This document shows positions 1 through 5,561 of a stretch of DNA of 7,208 bases, piece after piece (the stretch's first letter is position 1; each line of letters begins with the position of its first letter). Origin of the DNA: Nitrososphaerales archaeon TH703 (GTDB lineage Archaea; Thermoproteota; Nitrososphaeria; Nitrososphaerales; Nitrososphaeraceae); NCBI GenBank assembly GCA_014523525.1, contig JAATVL010000036.1, positions 1 through 7,208 of the forward strand. Direction: 5' to 3'. The notes beneath the pieces were generated by a model. That model saw only the letters and a list, made by a program, of their open reading frames with translations. It was not told the origin of the DNA and did no database searches. Both the position numbers and the translations under genes were made by a program.

Positions 1-411
1 AAAAGGAAAAAGGAGGGAATGGTGGTTGTAACGGAAAAAAGACTTATATTTATAACAAAGACAAACATGTCATATAGAATTCATGATGTACATTCCCAGC
101 GACAGCTTTTACGATTTAAGGAAAAGAAGAATGTTTTTTTGCCAATAGAAGGTTACGGTATTACTGAATTAAGGAATGATATTGAAAAAAGTGATAAAAA
201 TATTGTATTCACTTTTTCTGAAATTTCCGATATGTATTTTGTTGAAAGAAGATGGGGTACGGAACTTAAAGTTAAAATTGATATTGAAAATAAACTGAAA
301 AATTATGGCTTTGCAATTGTGAAGGGTTGGGTGAAATATCCTGCAAAGGATCCCCTACAGTTTCATCATGTGGACTGGAACCCAATAGTAACATTATTCA
401 AAATGTCTTGA
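1..411 (+). CDS. PH-like (bPH/GRAM-type) domain protein, 5'-truncated by window edge
   Basis: The frame is open from base 1, so the ATG at 19 is probably internal. The residues around it, EGMVVVTEKRLIFITK, resemble the second and third strands of bacterial/archaeal PH-like domains, whose typical pattern is 'G.lvlTnkRLifi'. Further alternating hydrophobic stretches follow (NIVFTFSEISDMYFVERRWGT, then ELKVKIDIE), consistent with the rest of a small beta-barrel. The last ~30 residues (WVKYPAKDP onward) match nothing I know. No membrane segment or catalytic motif is visible. The AGGAGGG just before the ATG looks like a Shine-Dalgarno sequence but sits only one base from it, too close to work, which favours an upstream start. 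A 90-bp gap separates it from the next gene on the same strand. Function is unknown; the PH-like assignment is from pattern only. Confidence 0.55.
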   Translation, partial: KRKKEGMVVVTEKRLIFITKTNMSYRIHDVHSQRQLLRFKEKKNVFLPIEGYGITELRNDIEKSDKNIVFTFSEISDMYFVERRWGTELKVKIDIENKLKNYGFAIVKGWVKYPAKDPLQFHHVDWNPIVTLFKMS

Positions 412-471
412 AAGTTTGTTATGCTTGCTTTCTAACTAACTTCAAATAATTCATCATAAAAAGAAAGTAAG

Positions 472-480
472 TAAAATATA
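472..480 (+). promoter_or_regulatory. Putative TATA box of cbiE
   Basis: The sequence TAAAATATA is centred about 26 bp before the GTG at 502, the distance expected between an archaeal TATA box and the transcription start. This implies a leaderless transcript beginning at or next to the start codon. No Shine-Dalgarno sequence is seen before 502, which agrees. Confidence 0.45.
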
Positions 481-501
481 GACAATACTATAAGTATTCT
501 T

Positions 502-1251
502 GTGGTGGAAAATAGAATTGAAGATAAGAAGTTATTTCTTGTCGGTGTGGGTCCAGGTTCGTCAAGGTATTTAACAGATGTAGTGAGAGATGTAATAAGA
601 AAATCCAAATATCTAATAGGTTATAAATATACATTATCAATAATAAGAGATTTGATTATTCCTAATTTTCATCAGGTCTATGAAGTAACAATGAAGAATC
701 AGGATGAAACTTATAATGAAGTGTATAAAAAAATGCGAGAAAATGAATTTTGTACGATTCCTTTTACTGGAGATGTAAACTTTTCAGAGTCTGAAGTTGT
801 TGATAGATTGCTGGAAATCTTTGGTAATGATAAAGTAGAATTAATGCCGGGGATTAGCTCTATTCAAGTTGCTGCTTCAAGGGCAAAAGTTCCACTGGAT
901 AAGGCAAGAGTTCTTAGTTTTCATATTACTGAGGATATTGAAGATAAGAAGAGAGAATTAGTTGAAGTAATACAAGATAAGAAAAGCGTAGTTTTGGTAC
1001 CAAGGCCTTGGAACAATAGCACAGAAAAAAATTTTATGCAATCACAAATAGCATTATACCTTAAAAATGAGGGAATAGATACTTCAAAGCTAATAGTTTG
1101 GGTATTTGAATTTTTGACAACTGCTGAAGAGAGAGTGTTTAGGGGTAAATTGAATGAATTAGAGGATATGGATTTTAGTGCAATGTCGGTATTGGTTATT
1201 GATCAGGTTAGGCGCAAAACATATTTGGAATTTGATCGAGATTATTTTTGA
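502..1251 (+). CDS. cbiE: Cobalt-precorrin-7 (C5)-methyltransferase CbiE
   Basis: SAM-dependent tetrapyrrole methyltransferase of cobamide (B12) synthesis; the CbiE family methylates C5 of the corrin ring in the anaerobic pathway, while C15 methylation and decarboxylation are done by CbiT. The N-terminal loop VGVGPGS (residues 14-20) is the family signature. The second glycine loop reads FTGD (88-91), where most relatives have SGD. PGISSIQVAASRAKVPLD (116-133) followed by FH (140-141) is specific to the CbiE/CobL-N branch, and the C-terminal stretch VFEFLTTAEERVFRGKL (201-217) matches the usual 'EnLg..dErv..g.l' block. The length of 249 is slightly long for stand-alone CbiE, and there is no fused CbiT domain. 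The start is GTG; the next codon is also GTG, so the exact start could shift by one. Other cob/cbi genes are not in the window. Confidence 0.85.
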   Translation: MVENRIEDKKLFLVGVGPGSSRYLTDVVRDVIRKSKYLIGYKYTLSIIRDLIIPNFHQVYEVTMKNQDETYNEVYKKMRENEFCTIPFTGDVNFSESEVVDRLLEIFGNDKVELMPGISSIQVAASRAKVPLDKARVLSFHITEDIEDKKRELVEVIQDKKSVVLVPRPWNNSTEKNFMQSQIALYLKNEGIDTSKLIVWVFEFLTTAEERVFRGKLNELEDMDFSAMSVLVIDQVRRKTYLEFDRDYF

Positions 1252-1257
1252 TTCTGG

Positions 1258-1262
1258 TTTTT
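1258..1262 (+). terminator. Possible oligo-T terminator after cbiE
   Basis: A run of five T follows the cbiE stop within 12 bp, in the 14-bp gap before the convergent gene. Short T-runs are the usual archaeal termination signal, but such runs are common in this AT-rich sequence. Confidence 0.25.
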
Positions 1263-1265
1263 ATA

Positions 1266-1808
1266 CTATTTTAAAAAATTCATATTACCAGATTGTCTTA
1301 TTAAATCCCATTCAATAATAGCACTAAAAAATAGAATTATTGCTACGATGCCAATTTCAATGCCAGTATGTATAAGATTTTCTTTAATGTTTGTTCTTTT
1401 TAAAATGTGAATTAGTAGTAAATAACTTCTAGAGATAGCTATTCCGTAAGAAATAAGTTCCATGATTCCAAATATTGTCAAAAAAACGAGTAATGGCGGT
1501 ATTTGGATTGGTAAATCTCGTGTTATGATCATAAAAATATTACCAGTACTAAATCCTGAAAAGAGACCAAATGCAATTCCGATACCCGGGACAAACATTA
1601 GAGTCGATATTAGAAAGTTATTGACGAATATGCCTATGTTATCAATATTTTTGATTTTATTTTGAAATTGTTCCTTTAAAACTGTTGAAGTAGATTTGTC
1701 ATATGAGACTGATGTCCCAAATACAAAGAAAATCAAAAATAGAAAAATACCAAATCCAAGATGAAGAGTCCTTTTTTTAAAGTTGTATTTGTACATGTAT
1801 CCCACCAT
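1266..1808 (-). CDS. SpoIIM/DUF95-family integral membrane protein
   Basis: A 180-residue membrane protein. A short basic N-terminus precedes TM1 (about residues 15-33). A soluble loop follows, then the family's core block FVNNFLISTLMFVPGIG (61-77) and FSGFSTGN (83-90), which reproduces the 'N......P.iG......G...G' pattern of SpoIIM/DUF95 proteins. GIMELISYGIAIS (114-126) corresponds to the conserved 'h.i.El.ai.ia' helix, and a last helix spans about 146-166. Bacterial SpoIIM acts in forespore engulfment; archaea do not sporulate, and the role of archaeal members is unknown, with membrane remodelling or transport suggested only by analogy. The ATG at 1806-1808 is chosen; a second Met four codons later is possible. 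It converges on cbiE with a 14-bp gap and diverges from the PolD gene. Confidence 0.75.
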   Translation of the reverse strand: MVGYMYKYNFKKRTLHLGFGIFLFLIFFVFGTSVSYDKSTSTVLKEQFQNKIKNIDNIGIFVNNFLISTLMFVPGIGIAFGLFSGFSTGNIFMIITRDLPIQIPPLLVFLTIFGIMELISYGIAISRSYLLLIHILKRTNIKENLIHTGIEIGIVAIILFFSAIIEWDLIRQSGNMNFLK

Positions 1809-1885
1809 AATGCTTGTGCTTTTTAATAATATGGATAAAACAAAACATTTTTAGTATTTATGATTGTTCTGTTCAATAATAAAAC
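1809..1885. promoter_or_regulatory. Divergent promoter region between spoIIM-like gene and dp1
   Basis: This is a 77-bp AT-rich spacer. For the minus-strand gene a TTATTAAAAA box lies at about 1823-1832, close to -20 to -26 from its ATG. For the PolD gene a weak box (AGTATTTATGA, about 1853-1863) lies 23-33 bp before the TTG. Both fit leaderless or near-leaderless starts. The boxes are weak matches in AT-rich sequence. Confidence 0.35.
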
Positions 1886-3385
1886 TTGGATTCGGTGTCT
1901 ATTGCATTGATTTATGCGATAAATAAGGGATATCAAGTTCATCCTGATGCTTTTGCCTTTCTCAAATCTCTCGATTGTGATGTTGAAAAAATAATCAAGA
2001 CCATAGTGGATGCTAAAAATAAATTCAAAAAGAAGTCTCCAATACTAATCGATGATATAAAAAGTGTTATTTCTCGAGACCTTAATCGCACTGATGAACC
2101 TGTTATAACAAACACAAACACTGAGAGTAATGGTGAAAGTTATAAAATCATTTTTGATCCTACATACAAGATAAATTCCGAGGATAAGAAGGATTTTTTT
2201 AAACTCTTTGATAGTCGTTATAAAAAAACATTGAAAATCTTGTCAATTCGATCGGAAAGCAGGCAGATAAGAAAAATAAAATATATTAAGGATCTTAGGA
2301 ATAAGTCGAGATTTAGCTCTCTAGCTAATGAGAGTGAAAGGGGAAAACTTGTTGATTCTGTTTTTGTCGCAGGTTTGATCATGTTTAAGAGAAATAGAAA
2401 AAATGATGTAGAGTTAGTGATAGATGATACTACCGGGAGTATTCCTGTAGTTTGCAAGTCTCGGGAGTTAATTAATGAGGCTTCAACACTTGTTTTGGAT
2501 CAAATGTTAATGTTAGAAATTTCACCTAGTAAAAGAAATTCAAATGATTTTGTTATTAAAGATATTATATTTCCTGATATTCCAGAACATGTTTCTTCTA
2601 AATCAGGTACAGAGTCATATGTAGCCCTCATTTCAGATTTGCATGTAGGCAGCAAATATTTCATGGAAAAGGAATTCAATGATTTTTTAGTTTGGTTATC
2701 ATCAGATGATGACTTTGTAAGAAAAATCAAATTTATTTGTATAGCAGGTGATATAGTTGACGGAATAGGAATTTATCCTAATCAAGATAGAGATTTAATC
2801 GACATAAATATCAACAGTCAAATGTCATATGCAGCAGCTTTACTACAAAAAATTCCCAAAAGGATGCATGTATTTTTGATTCCTGGCAACCACGATCCCG
2901 GAAGGAGGGCTTTACCACAAAGTGCTTTAACAAACCTTCGTGATTTTCAACAATTGGAAAATTTCAGTATTATCGGTAATCCCTCACTTGTTGAATTGAA
3001 TAAGGTAAAGCTATTGATGTTTCATGGCCAGAGTTTGGATGATGTTATTGCAACAGTGCCTGGATTGAGCTATTCAAAACCTGTGGAGGCGATGAAAATT
3101 TTGTTAAGATCTAGACACTTGTCACCAATCTATGGTAACCGCACGCCGATAGCTCCAGAATCGGAGGACATGTTGGTTATAGATGACGTGCCGGATGTTT
3201 TTCATGCTGGACATGTACATACTACTCAAGTGGGCAGATACAAAGGTACATTAATAGTAAACTCTGGCGCCTGGCAAAAGCAGACAAAATTTCAACAGAC
3301 AATGGGTATCACTCCAACCCCTGGAATTTGTATATTAGTTAATCTGGCGACTCTTCAATCCTTTAAAAAAGATTTCAACTATTAA
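1886..3385 (+). CDS. dp1: DNA polymerase D small subunit DP1 (3'-5' exonuclease)
   Basis: Proofreading subunit of the archaeal replicative polymerase PolD; it pairs with the large catalytic subunit DP2, which is not in the window. The N-terminal ~100 residues are helical and charged, likely the variable part. An OB-fold region follows at about 155-230 (VDSVFVAGLIMF, then VELVIDDTTGSIPVV). The C-terminal calcineurin-like phosphoesterase domain has every metal-binding motif intact: D251-L-H253, G288-D289, G334-N-H-D337, H380 (FHGQS), and G442-H443-V-H445. This implies an active nuclease, unlike the degenerate small subunits of eukaryotic B-family polymerases. The length of 499 is within the family range. 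The start is TTG; the protein begins sensibly there and no ATG is available nearby. Its last 11 bp overlap the end of the convergent cdc6. Confidence 0.95.
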   Translation: MDSVSIALIYAINKGYQVHPDAFAFLKSLDCDVEKIIKTIVDAKNKFKKKSPILIDDIKSVISRDLNRTDEPVITNTNTESNGESYKIIFDPTYKINSEDKKDFFKLFDSRYKKTLKILSIRSESRQIRKIKYIKDLRNKSRFSSLANESERGKLVDSVFVAGLIMFKRNRKNDVELVIDDTTGSIPVVCKSRELINEASTLVLDQMLMLEISPSKRNSNDFVIKDIIFPDIPEHVSSKSGTESYVALISDLHVGSKYFMEKEFNDFLVWLSSDDDFVRKIKFICIAGDIVDGIGIYPNQDRDLIDININSQMSYAAALLQKIPKRMHVFLIPGNHDPGRRALPQSALTNLRDFQQLENFSIIGNPSLVELNKVKLLMFHGQSLDDVIATVPGLSYSKPVEAMKILLRSRHLSPIYGNRTPIAPESEDMLVIDDVPDVFHAGHVHTTQVGRYKGTLIVNSGAWQKQTKFQQTMGITPTPGICILVNLATLQSFKKDFNY

Positions 3386-4601
3386 TGTCGTCAATAAAAT
3401 GTGACAAGAGGGGATCGTTTTTAATAGCTTCTTTTACTGATGAAATATGAATATGCAATTTGATTCGTTGTGTCCTACCATAGCGTCCTTGGTTGACTAT
3501 ATTCGTAGTTATTAATCCTAGTTGATCAAGTTCTCCTATTATTTGTGTCATTCTTCTCTGAGTTAGGGGTTCTTGCTGAAGTTTTGAACAAAAATATTGA
3601 TAGACTGTATAAATTTCTCCCGTACTTCCATTTTTAGATTTTATTATTGAAAGTATTACTAATTTGGTGTGTAGAGTGGAATTACTCAAAATCTCGAAGT
3701 TAGTATCGCTATCAATCTTCTTTTGCGCGCTTCTTATATGATCCTCGGTTATCTTCATAGTCCTTGATCTTTCTGCGATTTCTGCTGCAACTCTTAAAAG
3801 ATCTATCGCCTTTCGAGCATCACCTGTTTCTCTACCTGCGATTGCAGCACAGAGATTGATTACGCCCATAGGAATAACATTATCATAAAAAGCAAGCTTG
3901 CATCTGTCGATTAGAATTTGTTTTAATTGCTCAACCGTATATGGATTAAAAACCAGTTCTTCTTCACTTAGGCTGCTTTTTACTCTTGGATCTAGTTTAT
4001 CCTTAAATGTTAAGCTGTTTGAAATACCGATTAAACTAATGAACTGATCTGACGAAATTCGTTGATTTGCTCTTGTAAAGTTATAGAGAATATCATCACC
4101 CTTTTTATTAACAAGTGAGTCTATTTCATCTATAACAAGTACAATTTTGATTGATTTGCGTTTTATGAAATCAAGGATTCTATCAGTAGCTTCACTCATA
4201 GATAATCCGGTAAAATAAACTTGCATTTTTCTTTCTTCTTTATTGATGTCCAGTAATTCCGCAATTTCATAAAGGATCTTATACGGTGTGTTTGAATTTT
4301 TCGCATTGATGAAAGGAACTTTAAGGTTTATGCCTAGTTGATTGGTCTTACTGTACAGGTGTTCGATAACGTTTTTTACTACTGCTGTCTTTCCTGTTCC
4401 TGGTTTTCCAAAGATTAACAAGTTAGACGGACGACCTTTTTTTAATATAACGGATAGTGATTGCGCAATAGTGGTGCTTTCTTTAGTTCTGAATAGCAGC
4501 TTATCAGGTACATAGTCGATAGTTAAAACTTGTCTGTTTTTTATGATATTCTTATTTTTAATCGCACTATCAAAAATAGTGTCTAGGATGTCATCATCCA
4601 A
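3375..4601 (-). CDS. cdc6: Orc1/Cdc6 replication initiator (AAA+ ATPase)
   Basis: Origin-binding initiator that recognises ORB elements and loads the MCM helicase. The AAA+ core shows Walker A GKPGTGKT (65-72), Walker B IVLVIDEID (153-161, D158/E159), sensor-1 N195 in LIGISNS, the DPRVKSS segment (204-210, where family members carry an arginine near the ATP site), and sensor-2 GDARKAIDLLR (260-270, R263). The C-terminal winged helix spans about 310-385 and includes LTQRRMTQIIGELDQLGLI. The length of 408 is typical. The start is TTG: no ATG occurs near the N-terminus, and the in-frame sequence upstream runs to a stop at 4668-4670 without a better start. A weak GAGG motif lies about 10 nt before the TTG. 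Its promoter overlaps the origin region, so initiator autoregulation is plausible. Confidence 0.96.
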   Translation of the reverse strand: MDDDILDTIFDSAIKNKNIIKNRQVLTIDYVPDKLLFRTKESTTIAQSLSVILKKGRPSNLLIFGKPGTGKTAVVKNVIEHLYSKTNQLGINLKVPFINAKNSNTPYKILYEIAELLDINKEERKMQVYFTGLSMSEATDRILDFIKRKSIKIVLVIDEIDSLVNKKGDDILYNFTRANQRISSDQFISLIGISNSLTFKDKLDPRVKSSLSEEELVFNPYTVEQLKQILIDRCKLAFYDNVIPMGVINLCAAIAGRETGDARKAIDLLRVAAEIAERSRTMKITEDHIRSAQKKIDSDTNFEILSNSTLHTKLVILSIIKSKNGSTGEIYTVYQYFCSKLQQEPLTQRRMTQIIGELDQLGLITTNIVNQGRYGRTQRIKLHIHISSVKEAIKNDPLLSHFIDDINS

Positions 4602-4617
4602 TTGCAGACGCCTCAGA

Positions 4618-4638
4618 CACCCCTCTCTTTCTCTTGTA
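4618..4638 (-). promoter_or_regulatory. Degenerate ORB-like site over the cdc6 transcription start
   Basis: Read on the minus strand, this stretch matches the better boxes (4854-4875, 4916-4937) at 14 of 21 positions by my alignment, including GAAA and the AGGGGT tail (the G-string). The dyad half is poor. It covers the position, about 25 bp below the proximal TATA-like repeat, where cdc6 transcription should begin, so Orc1 bound here could repress its own gene. Confidence 0.35.
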
Positions 4639-4640
4639 TC

Positions 4641-4670
4641 TCAATATAATAAACTTCAATATAATAAACT
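4641..4670 (-). repeat. Perfect 15-bp tandem repeat duplicating the cdc6 TATA box
   Basis: The unit TCAATATAATAAACT occurs at 4641-4655 and again, without any mismatch or gap, at 4656-4670. On the minus strand each copy holds TTTATTATA, an acceptable archaeal TATA box. From the proximal copy a start near 4624 is predicted, leaving a leader of about 22 nt; from the distal copy the start would be 15 nt further up. The repeat also lies at the edge of the AT-rich tract and could contribute to unwinding. Confidence 0.7.
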
Positions 4671-4750
4671 CATTTAGTAAATGGCATGTATATAAAATAA
4701 AAAGTCCTAAATCAATTTTCTTTTATTTATTTGTTAATTTTTAGTATTTT
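4641..4750. other. AT-rich tract, candidate DNA unwinding element
   Basis: I count 17 G or C in these 110 bases, against roughly a third in the flanking genes. The stretch 4691-4750 is even poorer (7 of 60). It lies between the cdc6 promoter and the right-facing degenerate ORB at 4776. Archaeal origins usually place an easily melted segment next to or between ORBs; which AT-rich piece melts first cannot be decided from sequence alone. Confidence 0.5.
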
Positions 4751-4775
4751 GTAGCTGGTGAAGAAAAATCAAACC

Positions 4776-4796
4776 TCAATGAGAAATATAGGGGTG
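4776..4796 (+). promoter_or_regulatory. Degenerate ORB-like site, opposite orientation
   Basis: The plus strand reads GAGAAATATAGGGGTG, matching the strong boxes at 15 of 21 aligned positions; the GAAATA core and GGGGT tail are kept and the dyad is lost. It faces the two strong boxes, giving the inverted arrangement often seen in archaeal origins. Confidence 0.45.
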
Positions 4797-4804
4797 GAGG
4801 CTTG

Positions 4805-4821
4805 AACCCTTGTTTAGGGTT
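4805..4821. repeat. Short perfect inverted repeat AACCCT / AGGGTT
   Basis: Six-base arms AACCCT (4805-4810) and AGGGTT (4816-4821) enclose a 5-base TGTTT loop. It lies between the right-facing degenerate ORB and the first strong ORB. It may be a protein site or a small hairpin in melted origin DNA; the role is unknown. Confidence 0.4.
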
Positions 4822-4853
4822 GTTAATTTGGAGGAAAAAAAGTCGTTTAAATC

Positions 4854-4875
4854 ACCCCTTTATTTCCAGTGCAGG
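4854..4875 (-). promoter_or_regulatory. Origin Recognition Box 1 (strong)
   Basis: The minus strand reads CACTGGAAATAAAGGGGTG. The 15-mer TGGAAATAAAGGGGT is identical to that in the second strong box. It follows the archaeal ORB pattern: a dyad half (TGGAAA), an A-rich spacer and a G-string. The left dyad half is degraded. Binding by the neighbouring Orc1/Cdc6 is inferred. Confidence 0.8.
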
Positions 4876-4889
4876 CTAATTTAACAGAG

Positions 4890-4912
4890 ATCAACAATGT
4901 TAAGACGTTGAT
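4890..4912. repeat. Inverted repeat ATCAAC / GTTGAT between the two ORBs
   Basis: Six-base arms at 4890-4895 and 4907-4912 are perfect, with 11 bases between. An overlapping pair TTAACA (4881-4886) and TGTTAA (4898-4903) is also present. Short inverted repeats like these arise easily in AT-rich DNA, so weight is modest. Confidence 0.25.
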
Positions 4913-4915
4913 ATA

Positions 4916-4937
4916 ACCCCTTTATTTCCACTGGAAA
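4916..4937 (-). promoter_or_regulatory. Origin Recognition Box 2 (strong, full dyad)
   Basis: The minus strand reads TTTCCAGTGGAAATAAAGGG followed by GT, a nearly exact copy of the archaeal ORB consensus. The dyad TTTCCA-C-TGGAAA (4925-4937, plus strand) is perfect. Its 15-mer core repeats that of box 1 exactly 62 bp away in the same orientation, about six helical turns, so two initiator molecules would sit on the same face of the DNA. Confidence 0.9.
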
Positions 4938-5010
4938 GGATTTAGGTCGGCGTATTGGAAAATTGATAACTACAATACAGAATAAGGGCTTAATTTACCG
5001 CATGATAATT

Positions 5011-5040
5011 AGCTAACAAAAGCTGAGCTGTTTGTTAACT
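5011..5040. repeat. 30-bp imperfect palindrome in the origin's right half
   Basis: The left arm AGCTAACAAAAGCT and the right arm AGCTGTTTGTTAACT are reverse complements except for one mismatch and one extra base, with a single G between. It could form a cruciform or serve as a dimeric protein site. It sits 76 bp downstream of the last ORB and 80 bp before the next start codon, and its right arm contains one of the TTGTTAA heptamers. A bound regulator of the gene at 5121 or an origin accessory protein are both possible. Confidence 0.5.
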
Positions 5041-5062
5041 TGTTAATGACTTCAATTGTTAA
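5032..5062 (+). repeat. Cluster of TTGTTAA heptamers
   Basis: TTGTTAA occurs at 5032-5038, 5040-5046 and 5056-5062, and also at 4731-4737 and 4820-4826, all on the plus strand within the origin region. With this base composition I estimate well under one occurrence by chance in 519 bp. The first two lie 8 bp apart. They may be iteron-like protein sites, or a side effect of AT-rich composition. Confidence 0.35.
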
Positions 5063-5120
5063 GTGTTATGTGATTTAAACTCCCGATCTGTCATCCGCTA
5101 CGAAAAAAATTAAAATAGAA

Positions 5121-5561
5121 TTGGAAGATGAAAATGGACAAAAATACAACCTAACACTACAGGGCAGTTTATCAAGAGAAAAAATAATGAATTTAATTGA
5201 ATTTGTACAATGTTTTGAAAAAAATTCTAGGGATACAGGTATCGAACACAAAGAAAGCGATAGAAAATTAAGTCAAAAATTATGGACCTTGATTACTGAG
5301 AACTTTAGATATCATACATTCACCTCTACTGATTTATTAAGAATTTACAAAGACCTGAATTATGAGACGATCCAATTAAGTGTCATCTCTATCTATTTGT
5401 CTCGATTTTATCTAAAAAAACAACTTAACAGATCAAAAAATGGTAAACAATGGGTGTATTCACTGGTTAAAGAGAATCCAAATTATGAAAAAGTAAATTA
5501 TGACAAATCTAACCAGGTGAACTTGTTGTCTGTTCCAACAGTTTACGACCTTCATTTGTGA
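5121..5561 (+). CDS. Small winged-helix-like protein divergent from cdc6
   Basis: I do not recognise a named family. The N-terminus (LEDENGQKYNLTLQG, then SLSREKIMNLIEFVQCFE, residues 1-33) looks like two beta strands and a helix. Residues about 50-115 (LSQKLWTLITENF, then FTSTDLLRIYKDL, then ISIYLSRFYLKKQL, then NGKQWVYSLV) have the helix-helix-helix-hairpin pattern of a winged-helix DNA-binding domain. The start is TTG at 5121; the in-frame bases before it encode KKIKIE, which would complete the first strand, but offer only ATT, ATA or CTG as starts. A TTTAAA box at 5074-5079 would start transcription near 5103, consistent with TTG. Its position across the origin from cdc6 hints at a role in origin use or local regulation. 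The 3' end overlaps the convergent gene by 53 bp. Confidence 0.65.
   Translation: MEDENGQKYNLTLQGSLSREKIMNLIEFVQCFEKNSRDTGIEHKESDRKLSQKLWTLITENFRYHTFTSTDLLRIYKDLNYETIQLSVISIYLSRFYLKKQLNRSKNGKQWVYSLVKENPNYEKVNYDKSNQVNLLSVPTVYDLHL

Larger units (their letters stand above)
4602..5120. other. Putative chromosomal replication origin (oriC)
   Basis: This is a 519-bp gene-free region between divergent cdc6 and a winged-helix gene. It carries two near-perfect Origin Recognition Boxes in the same orientation, one degenerate box facing them and another at the cdc6 promoter. It also has an AT-rich tract with about 15% GC at 4641-4750, a 15-bp tandem repeat, two hairpin-forming inverted repeats and a cluster of TTGTTAA heptamers. 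No open frame of note or RNA gene is seen inside. Placement next to cdc6 is the usual position of archaeal origins. ORB recognition rests on similarity to the known archaeal consensus (TTCCAGTGGAAAC-AAAGGGGGT type). Whether it is the sole origin cannot be judged here. Confidence 0.85.

Noticed and set aside
12..18. AGGAGGG as a Shine-Dalgarno site for an ATG at 19
   Set aside because: Only one base separates it from the ATG, and the frame upstream is open to the window edge with domain-like sequence; it is more likely coding.
1462..1665. 67-codon plus-strand open frame inside the SpoIIM-like gene
   Set aside because: It lies antisense to a clear membrane-protein gene, has no promoter and no family resemblance.
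2500..2730. Minus-strand open frame within the PolD small-subunit gene
   Set aside because: The opposite strand encodes the OB-fold/phosphoesterase region with all catalytic motifs; this frame is antisense to it and resembles nothing. The same holds for the minus-strand frames at 1939-2121 and 2218-2457.
4797..4850. tRNA or structured RNA suggested by GGAGGCTTGAACCC
   Set aside because: No cloverleaf can be drawn: there is no acceptor pairing and no T-loop or anticodon arm, and the AT-rich flanks are unlike archaeal RNA genes.
4968..4993. Possible fifth ORB (CAGAATAAGGGCTTAA)
   Set aside because: Only about 9 of 15 core positions agree, the G-string is broken (GGGC) and no dyad half is present.
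4602..5120. CRISPR array or tandem-repeat locus
   Set aside because: The repeats are short, unevenly spaced and of different kinds; there are no regular spacers and no cas genes.
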